NCBI GenBank assembly: GCA_012931725.1
Contig: CM022946.1
Coordinates: 111,559,392-111,623,391 of the forward strand
Reading direction: 5' to 3'
Source: Litsea cubeba
Lineage: Eukaryota > Streptophyta > Magnoliopsida > Laurales > Lauraceae
Length of the DNA: 64,000 nt
Every line of letters begins with the position of its first letter. Within the stretch, counting starts at the first letter, position 1. The translations under genes were made by a program, and so were the position numbers. Positions 47,731 to 58,797 of this stretch are shown here, in pieces. Under the pieces are notes generated by a model, which was not told where the DNA came from, did not search any database, and was given only the letters and a program-made list of their open reading frames with translations.

Positions 47731-49489
47731 TGTTAGTGCCACATTTCTATGAGCACTTGTTTTTGTATTGTCAATTCCGTGTCGAAGAATCCAAGACCTT
47801 GCCTCTCAGAATTTCTCAAGGAAGATCAAGTTTGAAGGCAGAAGATCAAGTCTTGGAAGGCCCAGATTCATAAAGGAAGACGTCCATATGTGTGCCAACC
47901 TATTCAGGTAAATGGGACTCCAAACCAACCAAGACATGGCCCTAAAAACCCTTATTTAATGGCTTATTTAATAGGGTTTTAGAGATTGTTTTTCAGTTTT
48001 TTCAAGACTCAAAACAAGCCTTAGAAGTCGGCTAACCGCCATGGTTTTCGGTCACCTCGCGGTTACTTTTCCAGAGAGCAAAAACTCTTTTAAAATAGTT
48101 TTTCGGTTACCTCGCGATTACCTTGCGGCTAGCCGCATGAACAGTAACATCACTATTCACTATTCATTGTTCACTGTTCACTGTTCACTAGCCGTTTGAA
48201 CAGTAACATCACTATTCACTGTTCACTATTCACTAGCCGTTTGAACAGTAACACTATTCACTATTCACTAGCCGATTTATGACCATTGGAAAGCTTTCTA
48301 TAAATAGAAAAACGCCCCAAATCTTCCCTAAGGCTTGGAAAATCATTCCCAAGGCCTTCAAGATCATGAGAGCTCATGTCCTAACCATTGTGTATCATAT
48401 TAGAGCTCTCATAGATCATTCCACACACACTATGAGCTTGGTTTGTCAAATCTAAGAGCTTCATTAGCTTAAGGAAATTGTGATGTGTGGATACAATATT
48501 GCCTAGGGAAGAACTTGAGCTATCATAGTTTATTATCCAAATCCCTAGACCAAAGACCTCTTCCCTTGACTGAGCACAACATTGGAGCATCATCATCAAC
48601 ATCAAGGAAGCATTGCAAGAGGCATCAAAGCTTGGAGCTGCGGTGACAAGTTTCGAAGAGCATCCTCCGGACTTCGTCAAAGAGGCAAGTGGCAACCTCC
48701 AGACTTTGTCAAAAAGAGGCAAGTGTTCTTCGCCCTCCATTCAAATTATATCTTTGTGATAGTGGATTGTTTCTGCGTGATTCAACCACTTTAAAAATTG
48801 TGATAGTGGATTGGTTCTGTGTGATTCAACCAATCTAAAAGTTGTGTGTGGGGAGTAGATCTTTGTGATCAAACCTCGTGAACAAAAATGGGGAGTAGAT
48901 CTGTGTGGTCGAACCTCATGAATAAAATTTATGTAGAATCAGTACTTGTGTAGTTTGATTCTTCATAGTGGAACCAAGGGACTGTGTGACCCTTGAGAGT
49001 GGATGTAGGTCTGTGTGACTGAACCACTATAAATCCCTTGTGTCAATTTCTCTATCTCTATCTCTTGTGCTTGATTTATATATCTATATGTTGTGGAGAA
49101 TGATATGGATGATATTTAGTTTAATTGACACATATCCACTTGTGCGAAAACAACATTGATCATATTGGTAAATCAAATCTTGTTTAGCACACACTCTTTA
49201 ACAAATATTCATTTGAGCACATTGATATAAATCATAAGTAAATTTGTGAAGAGTGTTGTACTCACACTTATGCTTACTAATATGAAACTAATTGTCTTAT
49301 CTTTGATTGTTTAAGCACTCATACATTGAACACATATTCCGCATAAGTTGTATTCTTATTTGTGTTCATTATGTTCTTATTCCTAGTTGGGATTAAAATT
49401 AGACTAAGATGTTTTAATTGGTAAAAAAATTCCATTAGTCCTATTCACCCCCCTCTAGGAAACTTTCATTGGCCCTAGCTGCACTTTCA
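47731..49489 (+). repeat. 3' LTR of A2
   Basis: 1759 bp. The MSA-like site has mutated to tgaccattgga (48280-48290); TATA CTATAAATAG at 48299-48308. Confidence 0.93.
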
Positions 49490-49878
49490 GTAAAGTGCCT
49501 TTTTGAAACAACACAGTGACTGTTGGAACAGTCACAAATTTCTTCGAAAGGTCACACCTTTTCGGCATAATGCAACGTTTCGAACCGTTGCATCATTTGG
49601 AAAAGGTATGCCTCACTTTATCTTTTCAAGTGAAACTTAGCCCAAACGGATTGGCCTTTGTTGACAATTTATTTGTCAATAAAGAATATACACTACAGCA
49701 ACCCTAAGCCCAAGTAGCCATAAATACTCAACAACTTTTTGGTTTTTGTTCCATGTGGGACCAAGTGTTTTTTTCACACTTCCAAACGGATTGGCCTTTG
49801 TTGAGAATTGTTTGTCAATAAAGAATATACACTACAGCAAGCCTAAGCCCAAGTAGCCATAAATACTCAACAACTTTT
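49490..49878 (-). repeat. 5' LTR of C, fragment 3
   Basis: Resumes at gtaaagtgccttttt and continues through both units of the 140-bp duplication. Ends in TSD ctttt of the solo LTR. Confidence 0.92.
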
Positions 49879-51632
49879 TGTTAGGATTTTGTTTATTGCA
49901 ATTTGATGGATGCATTAGCATTTTATTAATCTCATGAATTTTCACACATGCATTGATTTAGAAATTCTTGAAATCTTGATTTACACATGCATTGTTTTAA
50001 ATCTTGTAAATCATATGTTTCATGCATGTTTTGGTTTTCATCTTGGATGCATTTTATTTGAAAAAGAATTTTTACAAATCAAGCTAGCCAATGATTTAAA
50101 GTTTCAAATGATTTTTGGCTTTTTATGTTTCATGATTTTAAAATACTTAGAATGATTTAAAATCATGTTTCCAAGCTTGATTTAGTGGCCCAAAGATCCC
50201 ACAAAGAAATCTCTTTAAATATGCAAAAAATGGGATTTTTGGTCCTTGGGCTCGGGTCGACCCGCAGTGTGGTCGGTCGACCGAACCCATGCTTTCGGTC
50301 GACCGAAGACACTACAGGTCGACCGAGAAAGTGTCCGTTGGGCATTTTTTCAAACGGTCTGATTTTTGACCGTTAAGGGTCGGTCGACCGAGCCAAGCTG
50401 GGGGTCGACCGAGGACACGCAGAACTCAACTTTTTGAGTATAAAAAGGGGTTCATTCCCATTGAAAAAGTGTTGAACATTTTAGACCTTCCAAGCCATCT
50501 TTGAGGAGTTTGGAGTCAAGGAAAAAGGGGATGAACTAAGAAAGACCAAGAGGGTCATTAGTAAAGCTAAAGCTTGGATCATTAAGTTAAATCATCAAGT
50601 AAGCTTTACTTTTGTTAATCATATGTTTTATGCTTTGACTAAATTATTGGTAAATGATTATTAGCATATAAACTATGATGTGTTAAATCCATTACCTTCA
50701 TTTGTTTTAGATTGTGATGGATTTCTCACTTTGATTCAAACCAAGTTTTGTGTTAAAACTTTATAAATCATGTTTTGTTAAAACCTTTGATTTGTTTTAT
50801 AAACATGTTTCATTAACTTGTTTGAATCATCTTTGTTGTTTTCATTCATTTGAATCTTAAGTTAAACCTTTGTTTTTGAAAACAACATAGCATAGCACAT
50901 GCATCACTTGATTAGGCTTAAACATTCAACTTGTGATCTTTTGATTTTCACATCATTAACAAGTTTGTAGTTGTTCAAGTGATTTGCATATAACTTCAAT
51001 CAAATCTTTGTGTGCCTTAACTTTCAAATGCTTCTAGCATACATTGATTAAGCCTTCTTTTAAACTTGATTGAAGTTTTCCACACACACATATCACAAGC
51101 ATTCATCTTTGCATTTCATTGTGTTGTGTGAGTTAGATTTTCATTTTCTTATCCGCCTACTTAGAGGCAATTTTTATTGAGCTTAAATTGTAATCTCATA
51201 AGAGTGTTTTGTGAAGACACTTTCTTTGAGAGAAATATTTACTTGTAAGGTTATTGCTTAGCCATTTAAAAGCATTGTGAAAAGGTTGTTGTTTAGCCTA
51301 GAAAAACAACATTGTAAGGTTATTCCTTATCCTTGGAAAGCATAGTTATAGAGGTTATTGCTTAGCCTTTTGAAAAGCATAATAGTGGAAATCCGGTGGG
51401 GTGTGAGGAACACAAGCCGGTAGTGGATGTAGGCATTGAGGCCGAACCACTATAAATCTTGTATTGTGGTGATTGCAATGTGGTGATTGTTTATTTAAGC
51501 TTCCGCATATTGTTTGTTTAATCATCACATGTGACTAGTTAATGTTAAAGAATTTAAAATTGGTCATAATTGGTCACTAGTTGTAGCTCACCCTATTCAC
51601 CCCCCCTCTAGGGTTAGGATCCTGGACTTTCA
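49879..51632 (+). mobile_element. Solo LTR of family D
   Basis: Starts TGTTAGGATTTTG, ends CTGGACTTTCA, with TSD ctttt at 49874-49878 and 51633-51637. It is homologous to the reverse complement of 4691-6480 along its length but clearly diverged, so it is an older or different subfamily. It lies in plus orientation. It arose by LTR-LTR recombination that removed the interior (standard interpretation). Confidence 0.93.
50255..50446 (+). promoter_or_regulatory. Promoter block of the solo LTR
   Basis: Six GGTCGACC palindromes start at 50255, 50275, 50297, 50317, 50382 and 50403. An inverted AACGGTC/TGACCGTT pair lies at 50353-50374, and TATAAAAA at 50439-50446. Confidence 0.6.
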
Positions 51633-51828
51633 CTTTTTGGTTTTTTGTTCCATGTGGGACCAAGTGTTTTTTCACACTTCCAAAATCAATTCTCAATCAT
51701 TTCATCTCAAGTGGGGTAACTTGGGAGACTAATTTCTCATTCATTTCTCAATGGATTTGTGAAAATCCAAGTTCTATGTGTTCACTACACTTTGAACTTT
51801 CAATTGCACACACCATGTTTTTCTAACA
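51633..51828 (-). repeat. 5' LTR of C, fragment 4
   Basis: The outermost part of the LTR, ending ttctaaca followed by TSD aggat. Confidence 0.92.
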
Positions 51829-51833
51829 AGGAT

Positions 51834-52441
51834 TTTGTGGTAGAGAGAATTTTTGACACATTTAGGTGAAGAAATTGTGCTTCTTTGAACTTCGACTGTA
51901 GAGTCAAAAATTGAGTTGAGTCCAAAGTGGACTGATGATCTGACCTATTTATGTCAACAGATCATCCTTTCTAGTTCAAGTGAGATTCTTCGGATGGGCC
52001 CTTTCCTCTTTATCGTTGCAAGGTCTGCTGGGTCAATACCTGTTGCAAAACCAAACACCGTTAAAATTCGATCGGAGGTTCGATCGAGATCCCTCCGATG
52101 CCTAAGTCAGTGATTGATATTGGGAAAAATTCTCTGTCAAAAGATCCCCCTCTTTCTTACCAATCTCTTCTCTTTATGTCCTCCTTCCCGCGATTTAGGG
52201 ATCCTTTATTGCACGCATCCTTAACTGCCGGATCATGGAGAGGAGAGGTTTTATGGACCTCCATCGTGGGACTCCCTTTACTATCTTCTACCAACTATTT
52301 ATGTCATCCTTCCCTAGATTTAGGGATTCTTTATTGCATGGATCCTTAACTGCCAGATCATGGAGAGGAGAGCTTTTATGGATCTCCATCATGGGACTCC
52401 CTTTTCTCTCTTTTGCCAGCTGTTCTTGGCACCTTTCCCAC
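51834..52441. other. Spacer with a 125-bp tandem duplication
   Basis: Two units around gatttaggga (52192 and 52317) span about 52172-52422. Each includes ccttaactgcc, tcatggagaggagag and tgggactccct. No gene recognised. ORFs across it follow the repeat and are not supported. Confidence 0.7.
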
Positions 52442-53495
52442 TGATTGACACTTAAATGTGCAACTTTTAACCGCAAGACTACGGTGTCGTCAAGTATAAA
52501 GGACTCAAAAGTCCGGATTATCGATCCCACGGAGAGAGGATGGAACAGGCAATGAATCCAATTAAAGGAGAATTGAACTAAGATATAGCTAATATAGACA
52601 ATTGAAGTGAACAAGTAAAACTACTAAACTATGCAATGTAAATAATTAATCAACAATCTGAAAATATGAAGTTAATTATATCTAAGTTAATCTAACAAGC
52701 TACACTAGACTAGTGTGTGAATGGTGGTGAAAATGGAAGATTTAAGGTGAAGATGTGGTGTGAAAAGTGTAGGATTTAAAACAAGTTATGTGAGAGTAGA
52801 TCTAACAATCTAGAATTGAAAATAACAAATCAAACAAAGATTAAAATTAACAACAATCAAGATAAGAGATTAGGCAATCCAAAATCCACTAAGTATGAAC
52901 AATGCATGTTCTAATTCAATTTCCAAATCTACAATCTAATTAGCAATCTCTTGCCCAATTGGATTGGATGATATAACAATAAAGATAAAATTAAAGAAAA
53001 TCAAAGGCCAAGATCCTAGACCATCATCTAGCTACCCTAACAATAAATCATCAAAATCAAGCTACAAAAGATCAAAGATAAGGGCTCTAGAGCATGCTAT
53101 GTGAGAGAACTTAATCCAACTACAAAGCATCAATTGAGATTATCCGAGCATCAAGTGTAGAGATAGAGCATGAAAAATGAGAGAGATTAGCACAACTAGA
53201 TCTAAAATCTACTAATCAATTAAGGCACAAGTAGGGAATTTAAACTAAAACATCATGGAATTAAACTAATCACATTACTTAGCTTCAAAAGGAGAGCCTA
53301 ATCCAAGAGCTTTAGCCACTAAACATCAAGAAAGAGCTCCAAATCTTCATTAATGATATTCAATTACACACACTCTCTCTCTAGATTAGTTACAAAGAAA
53401 CTCCTAATTACAATCTAAAAGTATAGAGAAGGTAAAATAAAATTGCTAAAAGACTAACTTGCCAAAAGATCTTCCCTTCTCTACAAAAGCATTTC

Positions 53496-53751
53496 AATTT
53501 ATAGAAACTTTGAAGACATTTGATTGGCTCATTTTCATTCACAAGGATTGCTTCCATTTGATTGGTTGCAACTTGAAGGCTTTTGATTGGCTCTTTTGCT
53601 TTCACATGGATTGCTTCAATTTGATTGGTTGCAACAAACTTTCCTTCCAAAAGCATATGTGCTTTTTGCTTTTTGTGGTCCTTCATTTTAGAGGCTTTTG
53701 ATTGGCTCATATCCTTTCACATGGATTTGTGCCATGGCAAGCTTTGATTGG
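53496..53751 (-). promoter_or_regulatory. LTR promoter of F with six CCAAT boxes
   Basis: Minus-strand TATAAATT (53496-53503) follows six CCAAT boxes, seen as attgg on the plus strand at 53523, 53561, 53586, 53624, 53701 and 53747. They sit in an imperfect tandem repeat of about 60 bp. Confidence 0.55.
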
Positions 53752-53800
53752 TGGAGAGGTTAGAGTTGGATGAAATATCTTCTATGTAAAAAAAAAATGT

Positions 53801-53873
53801 AATTGTTAGGATTTGAACCCATAACCTATATCATAGCAACCAAAGCTCTAACCAATACACCAACCACTCCTTT
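53801..53873 (-). other. tRNA-like sequence in LTR F
   Basis: On the minus strand ggagtggttggtgtattgg resembles the acceptor/D-arm with a loose A box. ggttcaaat (53811-53819) matches the core of a pol III B box and T loop. Spacing is about that of a tRNA. The T stem is imperfect and the acceptor arms do not pair well. It is a degenerate tRNA or SINE fragment, not a functional tRNA. Confidence 0.4.
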
Positions 53874-54153
53874 GTGTTGGAAAATGACTTCTTCTCATCT
53901 TATTTTGGAATTCTTCAATACTACTGATGCCTTGGGACATTAGCCGGAAGGTTGGGGTAGTCGCGGGGTCCACCTACACAAGAGAAATTACATAAAAATG
54001 TGCTATAAATAATCGGGTTTATGGATGATAATATGATAATCCGTTTAATTTGATAGAATGATAAAATCTGTGTAAAGCAAATGATATGCATATGATATGC
54101 TGATAAAACTCGAACTAATGAGGGGTAAAATATGCAATATTTAACACTCATCA

Positions 54154-55920
54154 CACCCCCAACCCTACATTTTGCTAGTCCCGAGCAAAAACTATAAAGA
54201 AAAACTAAACTATATGCAAGAAAACACGGTAAAAATCCTAACTCACTTTCGCAGGAATCGCGGTTGCACTTAGCTCGTGCAACAAGCCTTTAAACCCCTA
54301 GGTTTCCCCTAGTGGACGAGTTTTGTCTCGTGATGGTTTTCATTGAATAAATCCCACAAAATTCTTATTATTTTGAAAAAAAAATATTTTTGATGTCCAA
54401 CAATCTTTAGCAAAATAATAAGAATGAATAATAAGTTAGGAATACTAGCCAACTCTTGAAGATATGCCAGTCAATACCTAAGTCCCACTGTGTATGTGTG
54501 TGTATTTAGCCAATAATCATGCAATCTTCAAGTCGAAGCTCACACAACCTTAATCCCCTTCGGAATACATTTCGCCTTGACTACAGCCTTATAGGTCATA
54601 CTCTCAACAATGGAAGTGCACAAATTTTGCTGACTAACTCTCAGTATGTGAGTATGAACAAGGCTAAGAACTCACATAATTGATGAAGAACAGAGCTTAT
54701 GTATAGAATGATTGATCTCAAACATCAAGATATAACCAATAGAAGGTGGAAATGCTCACTAAACTTCTCACTCATTCAGCACCTAACCTTTCCTAGGATC
54801 CAATAGGTCTTTCATAGGTTGTAATGGGGTTAGGGTTAATAGGTAGGATAAGGGTTAAATTGGCTAAGTGTTCTTGAGAAGGTAAGGGTCTTCAAGTCTT
54901 CATAGGAAGATCTTCCACTATCTTCACTTCTTCCTTTTGCTTTGTGTTCTTTATTCCACTCTATCTCTTTTGGTGCTTGCTTTTCTTTGGTTTCCCATAT
55001 CTTTTTTTCCTTTTCTTTTGTTTTCCTTTGGTCTCATTTCTTTTTTTTTTTTCAACTTTCAAATTCCTTTATTCCTTTGTCATCCCTTTGTAGAACATCT
55101 ATATTTTGGTAGTCCATGTGAAGTCTTCATCACTAATGCTCAAATCCTTCCTTTCTTTATACATCCCTACCCTTCTCAAAAACAATAGGTCAAAAAGGAT
55201 TATATATATGTGGGTGATGAGGCTTGAGACAATGAAGGAAGGTTTCTTATAAAATAGGCTCAAGAGGGCTACTAAGGGTATAAAATATAATAGGTGAGTT
55301 CAAAATTTGGCCATTGGTTTTTTTTAAATGCCTATCATCTTCCCCTAAGTTCGAAAAATGCATCATAAGCTACAAGTCAAGATTTCTTCATATTTTGATG
55401 TCACCTCTATGGTTAGAACAAGGAATAGCACTTATGAGATGGAAAGTGCTGAACTAAGAAGCTCTAGGAGTAGCTCTTCATTCTACTCAGGAATAGCGCA
55501 GAAGAGTCCTCACCCAAACCGATATAGATTGGCTCAATCGCTCAATGGGTTTTAGTCTCCACTAATGATTCTTTCGGGTCTCTCAGAAGTGATTTGCTCT
55601 TCTCTTGGACTACACTCATGTGGCTAAATGTGTAAAAAAGTTATAGGACTTGTACATACGACAACTCTTCAAGCAAAATCTATGGATAATTTTTGAAATC
55701 TTTTTCAGATTTTTAGTGATTTTAGAAAATTTTCAAATTTTTAGGGTTTTTTAAATTTTTTGGGTTTTTGGTATAAATGGAAAAAAAAAACTTATGTTCA
55801 TGCAAAATGCAATGCCTCACCCCCAAACCTATCCTAAACATTGTCCCTAATGTTTATGCATAACAAAAATAAAATAGGACAAGGAAGGTAAATTGAAATT
55901 TCTCACCATGGGGTGCCGAC
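54154..55920 (-). other. 3' non-coding region of F
   Basis: Starts at the polypurine tract (minus gggttgggggtgtga, about 54149-54166, next to ttttgctcgggactagcaaa). It is followed by 1.8 kb without coding motifs. A long untranslated region between pol and 3' LTR is usual for this gypsy group. ORFs inside are Phe-rich low-complexity readings. Confidence 0.65.
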
Positions 55921-56599
55921 ACACGGGTATATTGGGTTGCCTCCCAACAAGCGCTAAGTTTAACATCTTCAGCCAGACGCAATAACATGGTATGAGGCCA
56001 ATCTATCCTGGGTCCACAAGAAGGACCTTCTCCGCAACATTGTCAGGATCCACAAACTTAAGATACTCTTTTAATATGTGCCCATTCACTTGAAATGTGC
56101 TACCATCTATGGGATTCAAAAGTTCAAGTACACCGTGGGATTGGAATGAAGGTTCATATGATGGTTTGGCACCTTCTTCCAGATGAATCTAGTGCGTAAC
56201 TATAGATGGACTGATTCCTTTAATGTCTGAGATGGTCCTATGTAGGGCACTCTGATGGTCTTTCAGCACATCCAGTAATTTCTATTCCTGCTCTTCCTCG
56301 AGGTCTGAGGCAATAATTGCTGGGTTGCTAGCAGAGGACCCCGAGTAGGCATATTTTAAATTCTCGGGTAATGGTTTCAATTCTAATTTAGGTGGCTCAA
56401 TAATAACTGATTCTTCTGCGACCATAGATTTACAGTTGGATGTAAATATAGACTCAATTTTCTGTTTCCATTGGCCAACATCCATCGGCTGGGTCGAATC
56501 CAATAATGCATTAACTTCGCATATGGACCCGTCGATGTCTATGTCGGCATTGAAGTGAGCCAGACATTCCTCCAGCGGATCTGTGTAACATGATGATTG
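55921..56599 (-). pseudogene. pol: Collapsed pol of F
   Basis: Reading the minus strand: the pre-RT linker (DPLEECLAHF, then PKLELKPLPENLKY) ends in a stop at 56282. The RT start (DIKGISPSI) follows in the same frame with another stop at 56189. At about 56140-56150 the sequence jumps directly to an integrase C-terminal-like segment (NPIDGSTFQVNGHILK), a stop at 56003, and ALVGRQPN near 55950. RT catalytic core, RNase H and integrase core are missing. The element is dead. Confidence 0.72.
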
Positions 56600-57670
56600 T
56601 GTTAGATATCGCGATCACTGAGAGGGGGGAGGGTGAATCAGTGATCCCTTAAAACAGGTCCAATTTAACAACAAAAGCAAATCAAATCACATAAGGACAC
56701 CAGATTTAACGTGGTTCACCAAAAGGCTACGTCCACGATTCAAAGACTGTCCGAACACCGATCCGGAACAGGTCTGTATCTATTTAGTCGCACCAACGAC
56801 AAAGAGCATCAACCCTTAAGTTTAAGATAGCACCAACTATCTAGGAAGCACCTACTCCCTTTACAATTTATCTGCACCAACAGATAGGATCACCAAACCC
56901 CTAACACCAAGCACCAACTTGATGTTCTACAGAATTAAAGTAGAGAACTTTTCTACAGCCCTTCCCCTCTACAATCTCTCTCTCTCAATCCCTTACAAAT
57001 TGATATTTAAAGCATAAACAGAGAGACACTTATCTTATGGACGAATCACCATCTTCATGAGCACATTCTCGTCCACACTTGCTGTAGAAACTTGCAACAC
57101 AACTGCACACAGCAACAACACTTTCTTCTCTCCAAAACTCTCTATTTTCTTCTCTCTTCTCTTCTCTTCTCTTCTCTTCTGTCCTTAGGAAAACGAACCA
57201 AGCAAGCCTTTATATAGGTTATGGTAACCCTTAAGAGTGTTCAAATTAGGCTAGAATTCGTTTAGAAAGAGTCCTAAATGAAATACACAGGAATCCTGAA
57301 TTTTCGTGCAAAACTTCTAATTTCTGCATAATTCTGGTTCCCGTGCTCGGTCGACCGCATAGGGTCCCCGGTCGACCGGCGACACACTGTGGCACAAAAT
57401 AACTGGGAGCTAACTGAAACTTTCTTCTGCAGAGTTCTCTTGCCCGGTCGACCGCATGAGGTGCCCGGTCGACCGACCACTCTGCTTCAGGAATTCTGAA
57501 TTCCTGAACTGTTTTAGCTCTGTTTTCTCTTTGAAGCTATATCAATACCACACAATCAACACCACACTTGTGACATTGTGTTGACAATAATTCCAACATA
57601 AAATGATTACTTGAGATACTAAACACTTCAATGCTTCATTAAACTTCTCAAGTCATCTCAAATTCCAACA
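56600..57670 (-). repeat. 3' LTR of E
   Basis: Minus strand TGTTGGAATTTGAG...ATATCTAACA. GGTCGACC palindromes lie at about 57348, 57371, 57447 and 57472; the minus-strand TATA box is CTATATAAAG (57208-57219 region). A tcttc/ttctc microsatellite lies at about 57151-57180. Confidence 0.94.
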
Positions 57671-57966
57671 ATCTCCCCCTTTGGAATTGTTGGCAACACT
57701 TGGAACTTCAACACTTGGAACACTTCCCTGTCTTCAAAAAAACAAACAGAATCAAGATCTTCACATTCACAATCTTGATACCACTCTCCCCCAAGCTATC
57801 ATAGCATAACTTTTTCTTGCATAACTTCTTCTAGCATAACTTCTTATAGCATAAGACTTTCTCCTAGCATAACATTCTCCCCCTTTGACAACAAGTCCAA
57901 AGGGACCAACCAAGGAGCGAATAAGATATTCAAGGAATACATTGCTCCCCCTTTCAAGCACAACTC
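57671..57966 (-). other. Polypurine tract cluster of E
   Basis: Minus-strand AAAGGGGGAGAT abuts the LTR. Further copies appear as tctccccctttg near 57877 and ctccccctttc near 57944 on the plus strand. The agcataactt unit repeats about five times at 57803-57870. Confidence 0.75.
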
Positions 57967-58797
57967 CTAAGAATTAGGAGAGTGAGTAACTCCTAATTTT
58001 TTTCGGAGATACTCGAAGACTTCCTTTGGCAGAGGTTTTGTGAAGATATCAGCAACTTGCTCAGTAGTTGGAACATATTCCAACTTTACCTCATCGTCTG
58101 CAACTTTTTCCTTGAGAAAGTGATAGCGGATTGCAACATGCTTCGTTCTAGAATGCTGAACAGGATTCTTAGAGATGTGAGTTGCACTTGTGTTGTCACA
58201 GAGGATCGGCGTCGGATCCGTTGTTGGAACTCCTAGATCAGAGAGCATTTGCCGCATCCATAACACTTGTGTACAACAAGTTGCCGCTGCAATATATTCT
58301 GCTTCGCTGTAGAAAGGGATACTGAGTCTTGTTTCTTACTATGCCATGCCACCAACCTTTCACCGAGATAGAATACACCACCGCTTGTACTCTTGCGATC
58401 ATCTATACATCCAGCCCAATCGGCGTCAGAGTATGCAACAAGAGTGAAGGATTTGCCTTTAGGATACCAAATACCAAGCTCCATGGTACCTTTCAGATAT
58501 CGAAACATCCTTTTTACTGCTGTAAGCTGCGTCTCAGTTGGTGATGCTTGAAATCGAGCCACCATACATACTGCTTGCAGAAGATCCGGTCTTGTAGCAG
58601 TCAAATAAAGCAAGCTTCCTATCATAGACCGATAAGTGGTGTGATCAACGGACGAACCCTTATCATCTTTGCTTAGCTTTGTGTTCGTCGTCATTGGTGT
58701 GCTCACTGGCTTGCTGTCTTCCATGTTAAAACGCTTCAGCATTTCCTTGATGTATTTCATCTGTGATATGAAGATACCATTTTTTCAGCTGCTGAAC
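57967..58797 (-). pseudogene. pol: RNase H and RT end of element E pol
   Basis: RT thumb and connection: YIKEMLKRFNMEDSKPVSTP and YRSMIGSLLYLTATRPDL. RNase H follows with YSDADWAGCIDDRKSTSGG and SVSLSTA. A one-base loss near 58303 breaks the frame within the catalytic AEAEY region. The overlapping ORF 57967-58266 resumes with WMRQMLSDLG, NPVQHSRTKHVAIRYH and EQVADIFTKPLP, the usual copia pol end. The upstream link to RT is lost by a stop and a one-base deletion near 58780-58800. Confidence 0.9.

Larger units (their letters stand above)
37848..49489 (+). mobile_element. LTR element A2 (second copy of family A)
   Basis: TSD gtaaa is perfect at 37843-37847 and 49490-49494. LTRs are 37848-39650 and 47731-49489. 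PBS TGGTATCAGAGC is at 39653-39664. The interior is colinear with A1 except for a 2.3-kb Helitron here and element D there. Both copies share the non-coding state, so it is a family trait and not decay of one copy. Confidence 0.94.
23373..51828 (-). mobile_element. Ty1/copia element C, split by three later insertions
   Basis: LTR tips are TGTTAGGAATC and TTCTAACA on the plus strand. The TSD aggat is perfect at 23368-23372 and 51829-51833. The body is 23373-28972 plus a 5' LTR scattered over four pieces (28973-29340, 37806-37847, 49490-49878, 51633-51828). Rejoining these by position gives about 6.6 kb. The domain order on the minus strand is gag, protease, integrase, RT, RNase H, which is copia. 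Stops and frameshifts make it inactive. Confidence 0.94.
52442..54153 (-). repeat. 3' LTR of F
   Basis: Minus strand starts TGATGAGTGTTAAATATTGC and ends GTGTCAATCA. The block gtcgtcaagtataaaggac with tatcgatcccacggag (52489-52540) is a segment I have seen widely in plant gypsy LTRs. The outer boundary could be 52446. No second LTR is in view, so the ends rest on TG/CA and the polypurine tract. Confidence 0.72.
52442..56599 (-). mobile_element. Degenerate Ty3/gypsy element F (Tat/Athila/Ogre-like), right part outside the window
   Basis: The left LTR-like block, minus-strand polypurine tract and pol remnants define a minus-strand element. Its pol fragment carries the Tat/Athila-type segment PKLELKPLPENLKYAY before RT, and GRQPN near the pol end. 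E is inserted in it. The sequence after E (63969-64000) continues the same minus-strand reading frame, so F extends beyond base 64000. Confidence 0.82.

Noticed and set aside
53801..53873. Functional tRNA gene
   Set aside because: Acceptor and T stems do not pair properly and no clear anticodon arm forms; kept only as tRNA-like.
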